NCBI GenBank assembly: GCA_038131365.1 | Contig: JAYPPH010000003.1 | Span: 248,001 to 312,000, forward strand | DNA: 64,000 nucleotides | From: Marisalimonas marina | GTDB taxonomy: Bacteria > Pseudomonadota > Alphaproteobacteria > Puniceispirillales > Marisalimonadaceae | Reading direction: 5' to 3' | In this document: piece by piece, positions 17,354 through 26,010 of the stretch | How the letters are laid out: the number at the start of each line of letters is the position of its first letter | Numbering within the stretch: the first letter of the stretch is position 1 | Notes under the pieces: model-generated | Database searches by the model: none | The model's input: the letters and a program-made list of their open reading frames with translations, nothing else | What the model was told of the DNA's origin: nothing | Position numbers and translations under genes: made by a program

Positions 17354-19211
17354 ATGTTAAGAGCCCTTAGAAATCAAACTCAGTCAATCTCTTTTAAAAT
17401 TTTTCTTGTTTTGCTTATTTGTGGATTTGCTTTATGGGGTGTTGGAGACTTAACTGGAGGAAGTAATTCAAAACCTATTTTAGAGACAAACAACCAAAAA
17501 ATTACTCTTGAAAGAGCAATAAACGAATTAGACAGAGCAAGATATTCAACTCCATCAAGACCTAGTTTAAAAGAAATATTAGAAAGTCAAGTTTCAAAAA
17601 ACATCCTTAATAATTTAGAGCAAGAAATTTTATTAAATTCTGAGGGAAAAGATCTTAATTTACATGTTCCAGTTTCAATTATGACCAAAACTATAAGTCA
17701 GGAAAATTCTTTTAAAGATCCGTTAGGAAAATTCTCTAAAACTAAATTTGCTCAATCTTTAAAAAACGCTGGTTTATCAGAAAAAAAGTATTTATCAATG
17801 CTAAAAACCGAAGTTAATTTGAAACAAATTTCAACTCCATTTGAAGCTAATGATCATTATAACGAAAAAATTATTAAAAAAATTATTGATTGGCAAAATG
17901 AGATAAGAACAGTCGATTATGATGTATTTGAATTAATTGATAAAAATAATATTCAAAAACCATCACAAACTATTATTAAAGACTTTTTTGAAAAAAATAA
18001 AAATAAATACAAAATTCCTCTAACTAGAAAAATTCAGTTTATTGAGATAAAACCGTCAGATTTTCAAAAAAATGTAAAAGTTACCGAAGAGCAGTTAAAA
18101 GATAAATATAATACTGATAAATCTAATTATATTATAGAAGAAAAAAGAGAAATACTTCAAATTACAACTCAAAATGAAAATGATGCTAAAAAGTTTGTCA
18201 ATGCAATAAAAAATAATAAAGATTTTGAAGAAGTTGGTAAAAAGCTTTTTAAACTATCAAAAAACGATATAAATCTTGGTCTTTTAAAAAAAGATGATCT
18301 ACCATCTACAGATAGTGATAAGTTATTTAGTGCTAAATTAAATGAAATTATTGGGCCATTAAAGTCTGATTTTGGTTATAAAGTATTCAAAATAAAAAAA
18401 ATAATACCCAAAACTGAAAAAAAATATTTAGAAGTAAAAAAAGAAATCAAAGATAAATTAATCTATGATTTATCTGTCGAAACTCTATTTGAGAAATTAG
18501 ATACTATAGAAGATATGATTGCAGAAGGGTCAAATATAATTGAAATATCGTCATCTAATATTTTTGATCAAAAGGTTACCCCTTAAAAAGATTGATAAAA
18601 TTTCTAAAAATGGAATGATTTATTCTTTTAACGAAAATATAAAATTCTCCAATCTACCAAGTGTTTTTTTAAAAGAAATTTGGAACACAGATATCAATGA
18701 CATTAGCGAGATCTTGAATAGTGATAAAGATACTTATGTTTTGTTAAATGTCTTGGAAGAAAATCCTGAAAACATTCCTTCTTATGAAAAAATAAATAAA
18801 CTTGTTTATAACGATTGGCTAAAGGACGAAATAGTTATCAAATCAAAAGAAAATGCAAAAAAATTGATGCTAAATAAAAATTTTAAATTTACTAATAATG
18901 GATCAATCAAACGAAACAGTAAAAAATTAAATAATATTGATGATCAATATCTAATTAACCAGATTTTTGATATTAAAGGTAATGATATTTCTTATATAAA
19001 TTCTAAAAACAAGGTGTTTGCTATAAAGGTTTTAAAATCTGAAGTAGACAAATACGAGTTTAAAAAAGCTCTTTACGACCAGATTAATTCATCATTTTCA
19101 AAAAGTTATTTTAATGATTTTGCTAATTATTATATAAATCATCTTTCTTCAAAACATAACTTAAAAAGAAATTATGAAGAATTAGATAAACTTCTTAAAA
19201 GTTCTGAGTAA
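17354..19211 (+). CDS. ppiD: PpiD-type periplasmic foldase (SurA N-like), reading frame interrupted
   Basis: Two overlapping frames (17354-18586 and a second open through to 19211) together make one protein. The N terminus MLRALRNQTQSISFKIFLVLLICGFALWGVGDL is a classic PpiD membrane anchor followed by a SurA-N-like chaperone region. A parvulin domain follows, near residues 215-345. The C-terminal region is in the +1 frame after about 18570-18586. Removing one base (for example one A of AAAA at 18570-18573) restores a 618-residue protein, matching the usual ~620. PpiD is a SecYEG-associated chaperone for exported proteins. The location divergent from tpiA is standard. Either a real frameshift mutation or a sequence error. 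Confidence 0.88.
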
Positions 19212-19220
19212 CAACTAATT

Positions 19221-19556
19221 TTAGAGGATATGTTTTTTTAATAAATTATTACCATCGGAAATAAGATTACTTATGGTAGAGATTTTTTGAAGAAAATGTT
19301 CATTTTTATTATTTTTAACGTTTTCATTATTAATAAAATTAATAGCACCCTTAATAGTAAAACCCTCATCGTATAATAATTTTTTAATTAACAGTAAATT
19401 TTTTATATCAAGAGATGAGTAATATCTTCTTCCATTAAAAAGCTTATTAGGTTTGGCTAATTTAATTTTTTTTTCCCAAAACCTTAAGACATGAGCTTTA
19501 ACTCCAATTATTTCAGACGCTTTAGATATTGTATAAAAATTATCTTCTAGATACAT
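19221..19556 (-). CDS. MerR-family transcriptional regulator
   Basis: 111 aa. A winged helix-turn-helix of the MerR type spans ~7-75: FYTISKASEIIGVKAHVLRFWEKKI, then the wing NGRRYYSSLDIKNLLLIKKLLYDEGFTIKGA. A short coiled-coil-like tail follows, without a metal-binding cysteine motif. A MerR protein directly after ihfA is a conserved alphaproteobacterial neighbourhood (plsX-fabH-ihfA-merR); its ligand is unknown in general. It begins 3 bp after ihfA, so they are co-transcribed. Confidence 0.88.
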   Translation of the reverse strand: MYLEDNFYTISKASEIIGVKAHVLRFWEKKIKLAKPNKLFNGRRYYSSLDIKNLLLIKKLLYDEGFTIKGAINFINNENVKNNKNEHFLQKISTISNLISDGNNLLKKHIL

Positions 19557-19559
19557 TGA

Positions 19560-19847
19560 CTAATTAAATTTTGATTTAAGAATATTTGATGGATTAAATG
19601 TAACAACATTTCTTGGTTTTATAGTAGCTTCGATACCAGTTTTGGGATTTCTACCCACTCTTAATTTTTTATGTCTAACTATAAATGTACCAAACGATGA
19701 AATTTTAACATCATCGTTATTTTCAAGCTCTGATAATATGATTTCAAAGATTTTTTCAATAAACAAAGATGAAGAAGAAAAAGGTAATCCCACATTTGAG
19801 GACATTTTTTCAATTAAATCATTCCTTGTCCAAGTTTTTTTTGTCAT
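19560..19847 (-). CDS. ihfA: Integration host factor alpha subunit
   Basis: 95 aa HU/IHF-family DNA-bending protein. It starts TKKTWTRNDLIEKMSSNVG (typical IHF-alpha), with VKISSFGTFIVRHKKLRVGRNPKTG leading into the flexible arm containing the intercalating Pro, then RNVVTFNPSNILK. The neighbourhood fabH-ihfA-merR supports IHF-alpha rather than HU or IHF-beta. It bends DNA for transcription, replication and recombination as a heterodimer with IhfB (not in this window). Confidence 0.94.
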   Translation of the reverse strand: MTKKTWTRNDLIEKMSSNVGLPFSSSSLFIEKIFEIILSELENNDDVKISSFGTFIVRHKKLRVGRNPKTGIEATIKPRNVVTFNPSNILKSKFN

Positions 19848-19882
19848 ATTTATATATTAATAAAATTATTGAAAGATTAAAG

Positions 19883-20881
19883 TTATTTTTTTAATAATTT
19901 TGGACTTCCTATCCGGACTAGAGAAGCTCCCCAACTTAAACCACCCCCGATAGCCTGAAAGGCAATTAAATTACCATTAACAATCTTATTAGAAGAAATT
20001 GCATTATCTAAGGCAAGAGGAATTGATGCTGCAGATGTATTACCATGATCAGAAACTGTTGAAATTATTTTTTGATGGTTTAATTTCATCTTATCTGCAA
20101 CTCCTAAAATAATTCTTTGATTAGCCTGATGAGGTACAAGCCAATCAATATCTTCTATTGTTTTATTTGACAATCGAAGCGCTTCATTGAGTGAAGAAGA
20201 TAATTTTTCGACAGCATGCCTAAATACTTCTTTTCCTACCATCTCTATCGATCCAACAGTTTTATTAGTTGACACACCACCGCTTGTTTTTAATAAGTCA
20301 TAGTAATTGCCATCTGTAAATAAAGCATTAGACAGTATTCCCCAATCCTCTAAATTATATTTTTCTGTTTCATATTTTTGTAAGACGACTGCTCCAGCAC
20401 CATCACCAAACAAAACAGAAGTTGTTCTATCTGTCCAATTCAAGAGTTTTGACATTGAGTCAGCACCAATTACCAAGCAATTTTTATAAAAACTGTCTAA
20501 CATCATCGACTTAGCAACAGAAATTGCAAAAACAAACCCTGCACATACAGCCTGCACATCAAATGAAACCGCATTTACATTTAATTTTTTTTGAATGAGA
20601 GCTGCTGTGGCTGGAAAAGTATTATCGGGAGTAGTTGTTGCTACAATTATCAAATCAATATCGTTTTTATTTAAATTAGCCGATTTGATAGCATTTAAAG
20701 CGGCAAAATAAGCTAAATCTGAGGTATTCTCATTTTCTGAAACAAAATATCTATTTTTAATTCCAGATCTTTTAGTAATCCATTCATCTGATGTTTCAAT
20801 TTTCTTTGATAAATCTTCATTAGAGACTTTTTTTGCAGGCAAATAAGATCCAACACCTGTTAATAATATTGAATTTGAAAT
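19883..20881 (-). CDS. fabH: Beta-ketoacyl-ACP synthase III, apparently starting at ATT
   Basis: KAS III condenses acetyl-CoA with malonyl-ACP to start fatty acid synthesis. The catalytic triad is visible: Cys in VQAVCAGFVFA, His in WLVPHQANQR, Asn in DHGNTSAAS. The first in-frame ATG/GTG/TTG candidate is TTG at 20842, which would cut off the conserved N-terminal strand. The frame stays open upstream and encodes SNSILLTGVGSYLPA, just as FabH proteins begin. At its head is an ATT codon (20881-20879) preceded 7 nt upstream by a perfect AAGGAG (20894-20889). I therefore annotate an ATT start, giving 332 aa. It lies 18 bp after plsX. Confidence 0.9.
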   Translation of the reverse strand: MSNSILLTGVGSYLPAKKVSNEDLSKKIETSDEWITKRSGIKNRYFVSENENTSDLAYFAALNAIKSANLNKNDIDLIIVATTTPDNTFPATAALIQKKLNVNAVSFDVQAVCAGFVFAISVAKSMMLDSFYKNCLVIGADSMSKLLNWTDRTTSVLFGDGAGAVVLQKYETEKYNLEDWGILSNALFTDGNYYDLLKTSGGVSTNKTVGSIEMVGKEVFRHAVEKLSSSLNEALRLSNKTIEDIDWLVPHQANQRIILGVADKMKLNHQKIISTVSDHGNTSAASIPLALDNAISSNKIVNGNLIAFQAIGGGLSWGASLVRIGSPKLLKK

Positions 20882-20899
20882 GTGAAATCTCCTTAAAAA

Positions 20900-21925
20900 T
20901 TATTTTAAAGAAAGCATATTAACTTTGCTTAACTTTTCTTTAAGATCAGAAATGAATTTGTACTCTACCATATCGGCAGCTACACTAATTGCATTTGCAA
21001 AACCATAAGCATCTGTACCACCATGACTTTTAACTGCAATAGCATTTAAACCAAGAAAAACAGCACCATTATATTTTCTAGGGTCCATTTGTTGACGAAA
21101 ATTTTTTATTGCCTTTCTTGAGAACAAATATCCAATCTTAGAACTTAATGAACTTGTCATAGCTTTTTTAAGATAAGTTGTAACCAAAGTTGCAGTACCT
21201 TCAGCAGTTTTTAGAGCAACGTTACCAGTGAAACCGTCTGCAATAATTACATCTGAATATCCATGAGCTATTTTATCTCCTTCAATAAATCCAGTATAGT
21301 TAATTTTATCTTTCATACTAGATAAAATCAAAGATGCCTCTTTAATATAATCCAAACCTTTTTGTTCTTCTTCACCAATATTCAAGAGCGAAACTTTAGG
21401 ATTTTTTATTCCCATAATAATATTAGCGAAAGCTTGACCCATAAAAGAAAATTGAACAAGGTTATTTGCATCACAATCAATATTAGCTCCCAAATCTAAC
21501 ATACAACTTTCACCAGTGATCGTAGGGAAATATGCTGCTATAGCTGGTCTTGATATTCCATCAATGGGTCTCAGAAAAATTTTACACATTGCCATCAGAG
21601 CGCCGGTATTACCTGCAGAAACTACAGCATCACATAAACCAGATTTAACCTGGTTGATTGCAAGTGCCATAGAGGAATTTTTTCCAGATCTCAATGCAAC
21701 ACTAGGCTTCGCATTAGCTGAAACAATTTCATTAGTATGAACAATACCTGAGTCTTGTAGATTGGGGAATTCACTTATCAAAGAGGAAATTCTATCTTTA
21801 TTACCTACAAAAGTAAATTTCAGATTTGGATGTCTTATTTTTGATTGAGAAGCCCCATTAATGACAATATCTGGGGCATTATCTCCGCCCATAGCATCCA
21901 ATGAAATTTTAATTGAGTTTTTCAA
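20900..21925 (-). CDS. plsX: Phosphate acyltransferase PlsX
   Basis: 341 aa enzyme making acyl-phosphate from acyl-ACP for phosphatidic acid synthesis. Typical segments are ISLDAMGGDNAPDIVINGA at the N terminus, VSAGNTGALMA, GESCMLDLGAN, VIIADGFTGNVALKTAEG, and GLNAIAVKSHGGTDAYGFANAI towards the C terminus. Co-transcribed with fabH, coupling fatty-acid initiation to phospholipid synthesis. In many alphaproteobacteria a DUF177 (YceD) gene lies just upstream; here only 73 bp separate plsX from the cytochrome bc1 chaperone gene and no such gene fits. Confidence 0.96.
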   Translation of the reverse strand: MKNSIKISLDAMGGDNAPDIVINGASQSKIRHPNLKFTFVGNKDRISSLISEFPNLQDSGIVHTNEIVSANAKPSVALRSGKNSSMALAINQVKSGLCDAVVSAGNTGALMAMCKIFLRPIDGISRPAIAAYFPTITGESCMLDLGANIDCDANNLVQFSFMGQAFANIIMGIKNPKVSLLNIGEEEQKGLDYIKEASLILSSMKDKINYTGFIEGDKIAHGYSDVIIADGFTGNVALKTAEGTATLVTTYLKKAMTSSLSSKIGYLFSRKAIKNFRQQMDPRKYNGAVFLGLNAIAVKSHGGTDAYGFANAISVAADMVEYKFISDLKEKLSKVNMLSLK

Positions 21926-21998
21926 AATAGATCCAGAATAATTAAATAAAATAGTAGACTATTATCAATAAGATTTGATTATTGCAAATTAATAAATT

Positions 21999-22553
21999 TT
22001 AATTTACATCTAGTTTATAATCAGGAAATTCAAATTTATTTGTCAGAAGATAATCCTCTGGAATTTCTTCTAATACTTCAAAACATAATTGACAGTAATT
22101 GGTCAATAATTGAGGGAAATAATCAGAGTTATCAACATTTCTATAGACATTTTTAATAATATGAATTTTTAAGGTAGAAAAATCGTTTTTTTCTAAACAT
22201 TGCATATAAAATTTTTGTCTTCCCATATAAGAATTAATCATTTTTTTTATTTTAATATGAACACCTGTATCACCTGCCCCCATTTCTCTAAGAGATAAAT
22301 CTAAATCCAAAAAGATTTTGTCAAACAAAATTTGAGACAATTTCTGTCCTTTTTCACCTGTTCTGATTAAAAAAAATGTTAAAATAATAGAAAATAGAAT
22401 TAGAAGATCAAATCTCCCATCTATGGTATCTGGAACCATTAATTTATTATAAAATTGTTTTTGTCTTGAAACTTTTATTATTTTTTCATAGTAACAATCA
22501 ATCAAATCTCTGTTGTTATAATTTGATGACGTATAGGAATTAAAAAATAGCAT
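21999..22553 (-). CDS. Ubiquinol-cytochrome c chaperone family protein (CBP3/UQCC1-like)
   Basis: 184 aa. The family-typical core begins VPDTIDGRFDLLILFSIILTFFLIR and continues with FDKIFLDLDLSLREMGAGDTGVHIKIKKMINSYMGR, the helical signature of the Cbp3-type domain. Mitochondrial homologues assist cytochrome b biogenesis in complex III. In alphaproteobacteria the gene lies between divergent bamE and plsX, exactly as here. Its presence implies that the organism has a cytochrome bc1 complex, although no bc1 genes are in this window. The role is inferred from the family. Confidence 0.88.
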   Translation of the reverse strand: MLFFNSYTSSNYNNRDLIDCYYEKIIKVSRQKQFYNKLMVPDTIDGRFDLLILFSIILTFFLIRTGEKGQKLSQILFDKIFLDLDLSLREMGAGDTGVHIKIKKMINSYMGRQKFYMQCLEKNDFSTLKIHIIKNVYRNVDNSDYFPQLLTNYCQLCFEVLEEIPEDYLLTNKFEFPDYKLDVN

Positions 22554-22621
22554 AAATAATATCTTTAATCTTTTTATTAAATTAACATAGTGTTAGATTT
22601 TTAAATAGGAATAAAATAAAA

Positions 22622-23002
22622 ATGAATTTTATGAAATACTTTTTGATTTTAATGATGTTTTTTTTGGTTGCTTGTGTTGAAACAAAGCAAATCAACGGTA
22701 TTAGGTTTAACAAAATTAAAAATTTTAATATTGAAATCGGAAAAACAAGTAAATCTTCCCTTATTAATGAATATGGTCCTCCCTCTTTTGAAAGTCCATT
22801 TAAAAAAAGCATAATATATTATACATCACAAAACACAGTATATAAAAATCTATCTGCACCCCAAGTAGAAAAAATGATTTTGTACCAGGTATATCTTGAT
22901 AAAAATGGTATAGTTACAAAGTTTAATAAGTATAATGAAAAAGATATAGTTAATTTAGAGATTATGGAACGATGGGAAGGAAAAAAAAGAAAATACGCTT
23001 AG
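22622..23002 (+). CDS. bamE: Outer membrane protein assembly factor BamE (SmpA/OmlA lipoprotein)
   Basis: 126 aa. Lipoprotein signal peptide with hydrophobic core YFLILMMFFLVAC and lipobox Cys18. The mature part has the BamE fold signature: IEIGKTSKSSLINEYGPPSFESPF, then a strand pattern around IIYYTSQNT and VYLDKNGIVTKFNKYN. It anchors to the inner leaflet of the outer membrane and supports the BAM complex that inserts beta-barrel proteins. It is divergent from the bc1 chaperone gene, the standard arrangement in the class. No Shine-Dalgarno sequence is obvious. Confidence 0.9.
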   Translation: MNFMKYFLILMMFFLVACVETKQINGIRFNKIKNFNIEIGKTSKSSLINEYGPPSFESPFKKSIIYYTSQNTVYKNLSAPQVEKMILYQVYLDKNGIVTKFNKYNEKDIVNLEIMERWEGKKRKYA

Positions 23003-23053
23003 AGCTTTATTTAAACAAATGATCAATAACCTACAAAGGCGAAATTTAGAAAA

Positions 23054-23992
23054 CTAAAAATGTAAATATGATTTGTTTTTAGGAAGTTTGGATGTATTTT
23101 TAAATTTTAAAAATTTATCCTCATAAGTTTTAAAATCTCCAATATTAGTAAGTTTGATATGGTTTGTTTGTGAGATTTTTTTTAGATATTGTTCTTGATT
23201 TGGGTTACATGAAAATAATAACTCATAATCATCTCCACCATAAAGCGCTGCATTTAATAATGAATTATTGCTAATATTTGGAATATTGGGCAGTGGTATT
23301 TTATTTAAGTCAAGTTCAACACATAAACCTGAATTCATCGCTAGATGTGTTGTATCTTGAACTAAGCCATCAGAAATATCTATCATAGAATTAGCAACAT
23401 TGTTAAGTAATAAACCTAAATTTACTCTTGGTTGGGGTATTAAATATTTTTCCTTAGCAATTGATAAAAATTTTGATTTTTTATTAAAATTATCTAATCC
23501 AATTTTTGATAGACCTAAAATACCTGATACAAATAATAAATCACCATTTCTAGCGCCCGTTCGAGAAACAAAAGCACCATTTTGTGTTTCACCGAAAATA
23601 GATATGGTTATATTTATATGAGAAGGAGAACTAGTTAAATCTCCACCAATTAATTCTAAATTAAATTTTTCTTGATCTTCTTTTAAACCACTCGAAAATC
23701 TGGGAATAAAAAAACTTACCTTTTCCTTTGGTATACTTAAAGAAAGGTTATAAAAAATAGGTTTAGCCCCCATTGATGCCATATCAGATAAATTTACTCT
23801 TAAACTTTTTTTTGCAATATCTGAAGGATTTTCTGTTCCTATAAAATGCACACCTTCAACTAATGTATCTGTACTTATAATAAGGTCTTTATTAGAATTT
23901 TGCCTGAAAACAGCTGCATCATCTTTTAAGTTTCTTCCAATATTTCCAGTTAAAGGTTTGAAATATTTATTAATATAATCAAATTCATTCAT
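23054..23992 (-). CDS. thiL: Thiamine-monophosphate kinase
   Basis: 312 aa member of the AIR-synthase-related family phosphorylating thiamine monophosphate to the diphosphate cofactor. Key segments are LKDDAAVF, ISTDTLVEGVHF, LRVNLSDMASMGAKP and MIDISDGLVQDTTHLA, with YGGDDYELLFSC near the C terminus. The product is the cofactor of PdhAB encoded 12 kb away. It is the last gene of the rib-nusB run, 3 bp after nusB, as in many proteobacteria. Confidence 0.94.
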   Translation of the reverse strand: MNEFDYINKYFKPLTGNIGRNLKDDAAVFRQNSNKDLIISTDTLVEGVHFIGTENPSDIAKKSLRVNLSDMASMGAKPIFYNLSLSIPKEKVSFFIPRFSSGLKEDQEKFNLELIGGDLTSSPSHINITISIFGETQNGAFVSRTGARNGDLLFVSGILGLSKIGLDNFNKKSKFLSIAKEKYLIPQPRVNLGLLLNNVANSMIDISDGLVQDTTHLAMNSGLCVELDLNKIPLPNIPNISNNSLLNAALYGGDDYELLFSCNPNQEQYLKKISQTNHIKLTNIGDFKTYEDKFLKFKNTSKLPKNKSYLHF

Positions 23993-23995
23993 TTT

Positions 23996-24454
23996 TTATT
24001 TAGATATTTTTTCTAATATTGCGTTTGTAAAACTTGGATTTCCTCCAAAAGCAGTCATTATGCTAACATATTCATTGATTATAGTTACTTTTTTGAAATT
24101 ATTTTCAAAAACGAGTTCATATGTAGCAGACCTTAAGATAATTTTTTCAGTTAAACTTAATCTATCAAAAGACCAATTGGTTGATAAATGATCGGAAATT
24201 AAGTTATCTATTTCATCTTTGTTTTTTAAAACACCAAATATAATAGATTTAAAAAGATCTATATCAATTTCTTTTATGTTCAATTTTTTTAAAATAAAAA
24301 ATAAATAATTATCTAAAAAAGTATTAATTATAAAGTTAATATCATTATTCTCAAAAACTAAACCATATAAAACTTGAGTAGAACAAATTCGAGAACCTGT
24401 TTTTTTTCTGATTGAGTTGTGTCTTACATTAGACTTTTTAATGCATTTATTCAT
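23996..24454 (-). CDS. nusB: Transcription antitermination factor NusB
   Basis: 152 aa from ATG at 24454 (a TTG two codons earlier is the alternative). Helical NusB fold: RICSTQVLYGLVFEN at the N terminus, the central WSFDRLSLTEKIILRSATYEL and C-terminal VTIINEYVSIMTAFGGNPSFTNAILEKIS. NusB with NusE binds BoxA in rRNA leader RNA for antitermination. It overlaps ribH by 8 bp, suggesting translational coupling. The ribH-nusB-thiL order is widespread. Confidence 0.94.
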   Translation of the reverse strand: MNKCIKKSNVRHNSIRKKTGSRICSTQVLYGLVFENNDINFIINTFLDNYLFFILKKLNIKEIDIDLFKSIIFGVLKNKDEIDNLISDHLSTNWSFDRLSLTEKIILRSATYELVFENNFKKVTIINEYVSIMTAFGGNPSFTNAILEKISK

Positions 24455-24911
24455 AAACAAAATTTTGTTTAATATCTAATAATGACAGACAAGCCGAAGC
24501 TGCTCCTCCACCCTTATCAAGTCCGAGGGGGTCTGATCTTTTTAGAGCTTGTTCTTTATTTTCAACAGTAAGAATTCCATTTCCAATGGGTAAAGAATAT
24601 TTTAATGATAATTCAGTTAAAGCTCTAGCAGATTCGTTTGAAACAATTTCAAAATGATAAGTTTCACCTCTAATTATACAACCGAGAGCCACAAAACCAT
24701 CAAAGGATTTATGAGATATTTTATCATGAACAAGCTTAATAGCTGGCCCAATCTCCAAAGCTCCTGGTACAAAAAGGGTTTCATACTCAATAGATTTAGA
24801 GTTTAAAAAGTTGGAAGCTCCTTTAATTAGATTATTAGTTATTTCTTCATAATAAGGAGAGCAAACTAAAAGAATTTTATTTTTTCGAGTTGTCAATTTA
24901 TTTTTTCCCAC
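24447..24911 (-). CDS. ribH: 6,7-dimethyl-8-ribityllumazine synthase
   Basis: Up to 154 aa. Penultimate enzyme of riboflavin synthesis, joining the butanone phosphate made by RibB with the pyrimidine made by RibD. The fold is recognisable from VPGALEIGPAIKL, FDGFVALGCIIRGETYHFEIVSN and IGNGILTVENKEQALKRS. Start uncertain: GTG at 24911 lies right against a purine-rich stretch, whereas TTG at 24896 overlaps the upstream stop and has GGGGTGGG about 8 nt before it. The latter would give 149 aa. Overlaps both ribB and nusB. Confidence 0.94.
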   Translation of the reverse strand: MGKNKLTTRKNKILLVCSPYYEEITNNLIKGASNFLNSKSIEYETLFVPGALEIGPAIKLVHDKISHKSFDGFVALGCIIRGETYHFEIVSNESARALTELSLKYSLPIGNGILTVENKEQALKRSDPLGLDKGGGAASACLSLLDIKQNFVYE

Positions 24912-25984
24912 CCCTTAATTGTTAACCCAAAACCGGTAAGACCTATTGCAGAGGCTTTTTTATTAGATAAAACAGTCATATTCTTTACACCTAAGTCAGA
25001 TAAAATTTGAGCACCAACACCGTAATCTCTAATGTTATTTTTTTGAGATATAATATCTGGTTTGGATAATTTATTAGATATAGATATTTTATTTTCATCT
25101 CTAATTAAAATTATTATTCCATTTTTGTTTTCTGAAATTTTATTCATTGCTTTAGATAATTCTGATCCACTTCTATCACTAGATTGATCACCTAACACAT
25201 CTGAAAAAAGGTCTAATGCATGTACCCTTACAAGAATTGTATCATTGCTATCTATAATTCCTTTGACTAAAGCAATGTGCTCAGAGTTATCAATTATATT
25301 TTTAAAAAAAATAACTCTCCAATCACCCCCAAATTTACTATCCAAGACAGCTTCAGAAACCCTCTTTACATACACTTCGTTTTTTCTTCGAAAAGAAATT
25401 AAATCTGCAATTGAAGCAATTTTAATATTATGTTTTTTTGAAAACTTAATAAGATCAGGCATTCTTGCCATTTCACCATTATCCTTCATTATTTCACAAA
25501 TAACTCCAGAGGGATTTGAATTAGCTAATCTTGCAATATCAACTACTGCTTCGGTATGACCTGCTCTAATTAGAGAACCTCCATCTTTAGCTATAAGAGG
25601 AAAAACGTGACCAGGTGTGGTTATATCATTTTTTGAAGAATTTACATTTATTGCAGTTTTAATAGTCAAAGACCTATCTGCAGCAGATATACCTGTACTT
25701 ACGCCTTCAGTCGCTTCTATAGAAACTGTGAATGCAGTTTCAAATCTACCTTCATTTCTTCTTTCCATAAGTGACAAGCCTAATTTATCTGACTGGTTAC
25801 GGGTTAGAGATAAACAAATTAACCCTCTACCATATTTTGCCATAAAATTAATAGCCTCAGGAGAAGCATGTTCACCTAAAACACATAAATCACCTTCATT
25901 TTCTCTATTTTCATCATCAACTAAAATGAATATTTTACCTTCTGAGGCATCCTTTATAACTTCCTCAATAGTAGACAAACTCAT
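24893..25984 (-). CDS. ribB: 3,4-dihydroxy-2-butanone-4-phosphate synthase with degenerate GTP cyclohydrolase II-like domain (RibBX type)
   Basis: 363 aa. Residues ~1-205 form an intact RibB domain: VDDENRENEGDL, FMAKYGRGLICLSL, TTPGHVFPLIAKDGG, RAGHTEAVVDIARL and GVICEIMKDNG. The C-terminal ~155 residues resemble GTP cyclohydrolase II in layout but lack its catalytic signature. Where the zinc cysteines should be (C...CDC) the sequence reads VLGDQSSDRSGSEL, and the RQEGRGIGL loop reads IRDENKISIS. This matches the RibBX variants known in proteobacteria, so it should not be annotated as bifunctional RibBA. A true ribA must lie elsewhere. Confidence 0.9.
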   Translation of the reverse strand: MSLSTIEEVIKDASEGKIFILVDDENRENEGDLCVLGEHASPEAINFMAKYGRGLICLSLTRNQSDKLGLSLMERRNEGRFETAFTVSIEATEGVSTGISAADRSLTIKTAINVNSSKNDITTPGHVFPLIAKDGGSLIRAGHTEAVVDIARLANSNPSGVICEIMKDNGEMARMPDLIKFSKKHNIKIASIADLISFRRKNEVYVKRVSEAVLDSKFGGDWRVIFFKNIIDNSEHIALVKGIIDSNDTILVRVHALDLFSDVLGDQSSDRSGSELSKAMNKISENKNGIIILIRDENKISISNKLSKPDIISQKNNIRDYGVGAQILSDLGVKNMTVLSNKKASAIGLTGFGLTIKGWEKIN

Positions 25985-26010
25985 TTAAAAACTCCAAAAT
26001 TTATAAAAAA

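Noticed and set aside
22582..22812. 76-codon minus-strand frame over bamE
   Set aside because: Overlaps the bamE signal peptide on the opposite strand; hydrophobicity is simply the complement of an AT-rich signal sequence.
24893..25984. Annotation as bifunctional RibBA
   Set aside because: The GTP cyclohydrolase II half lacks zinc cysteines and the catalytic loop.
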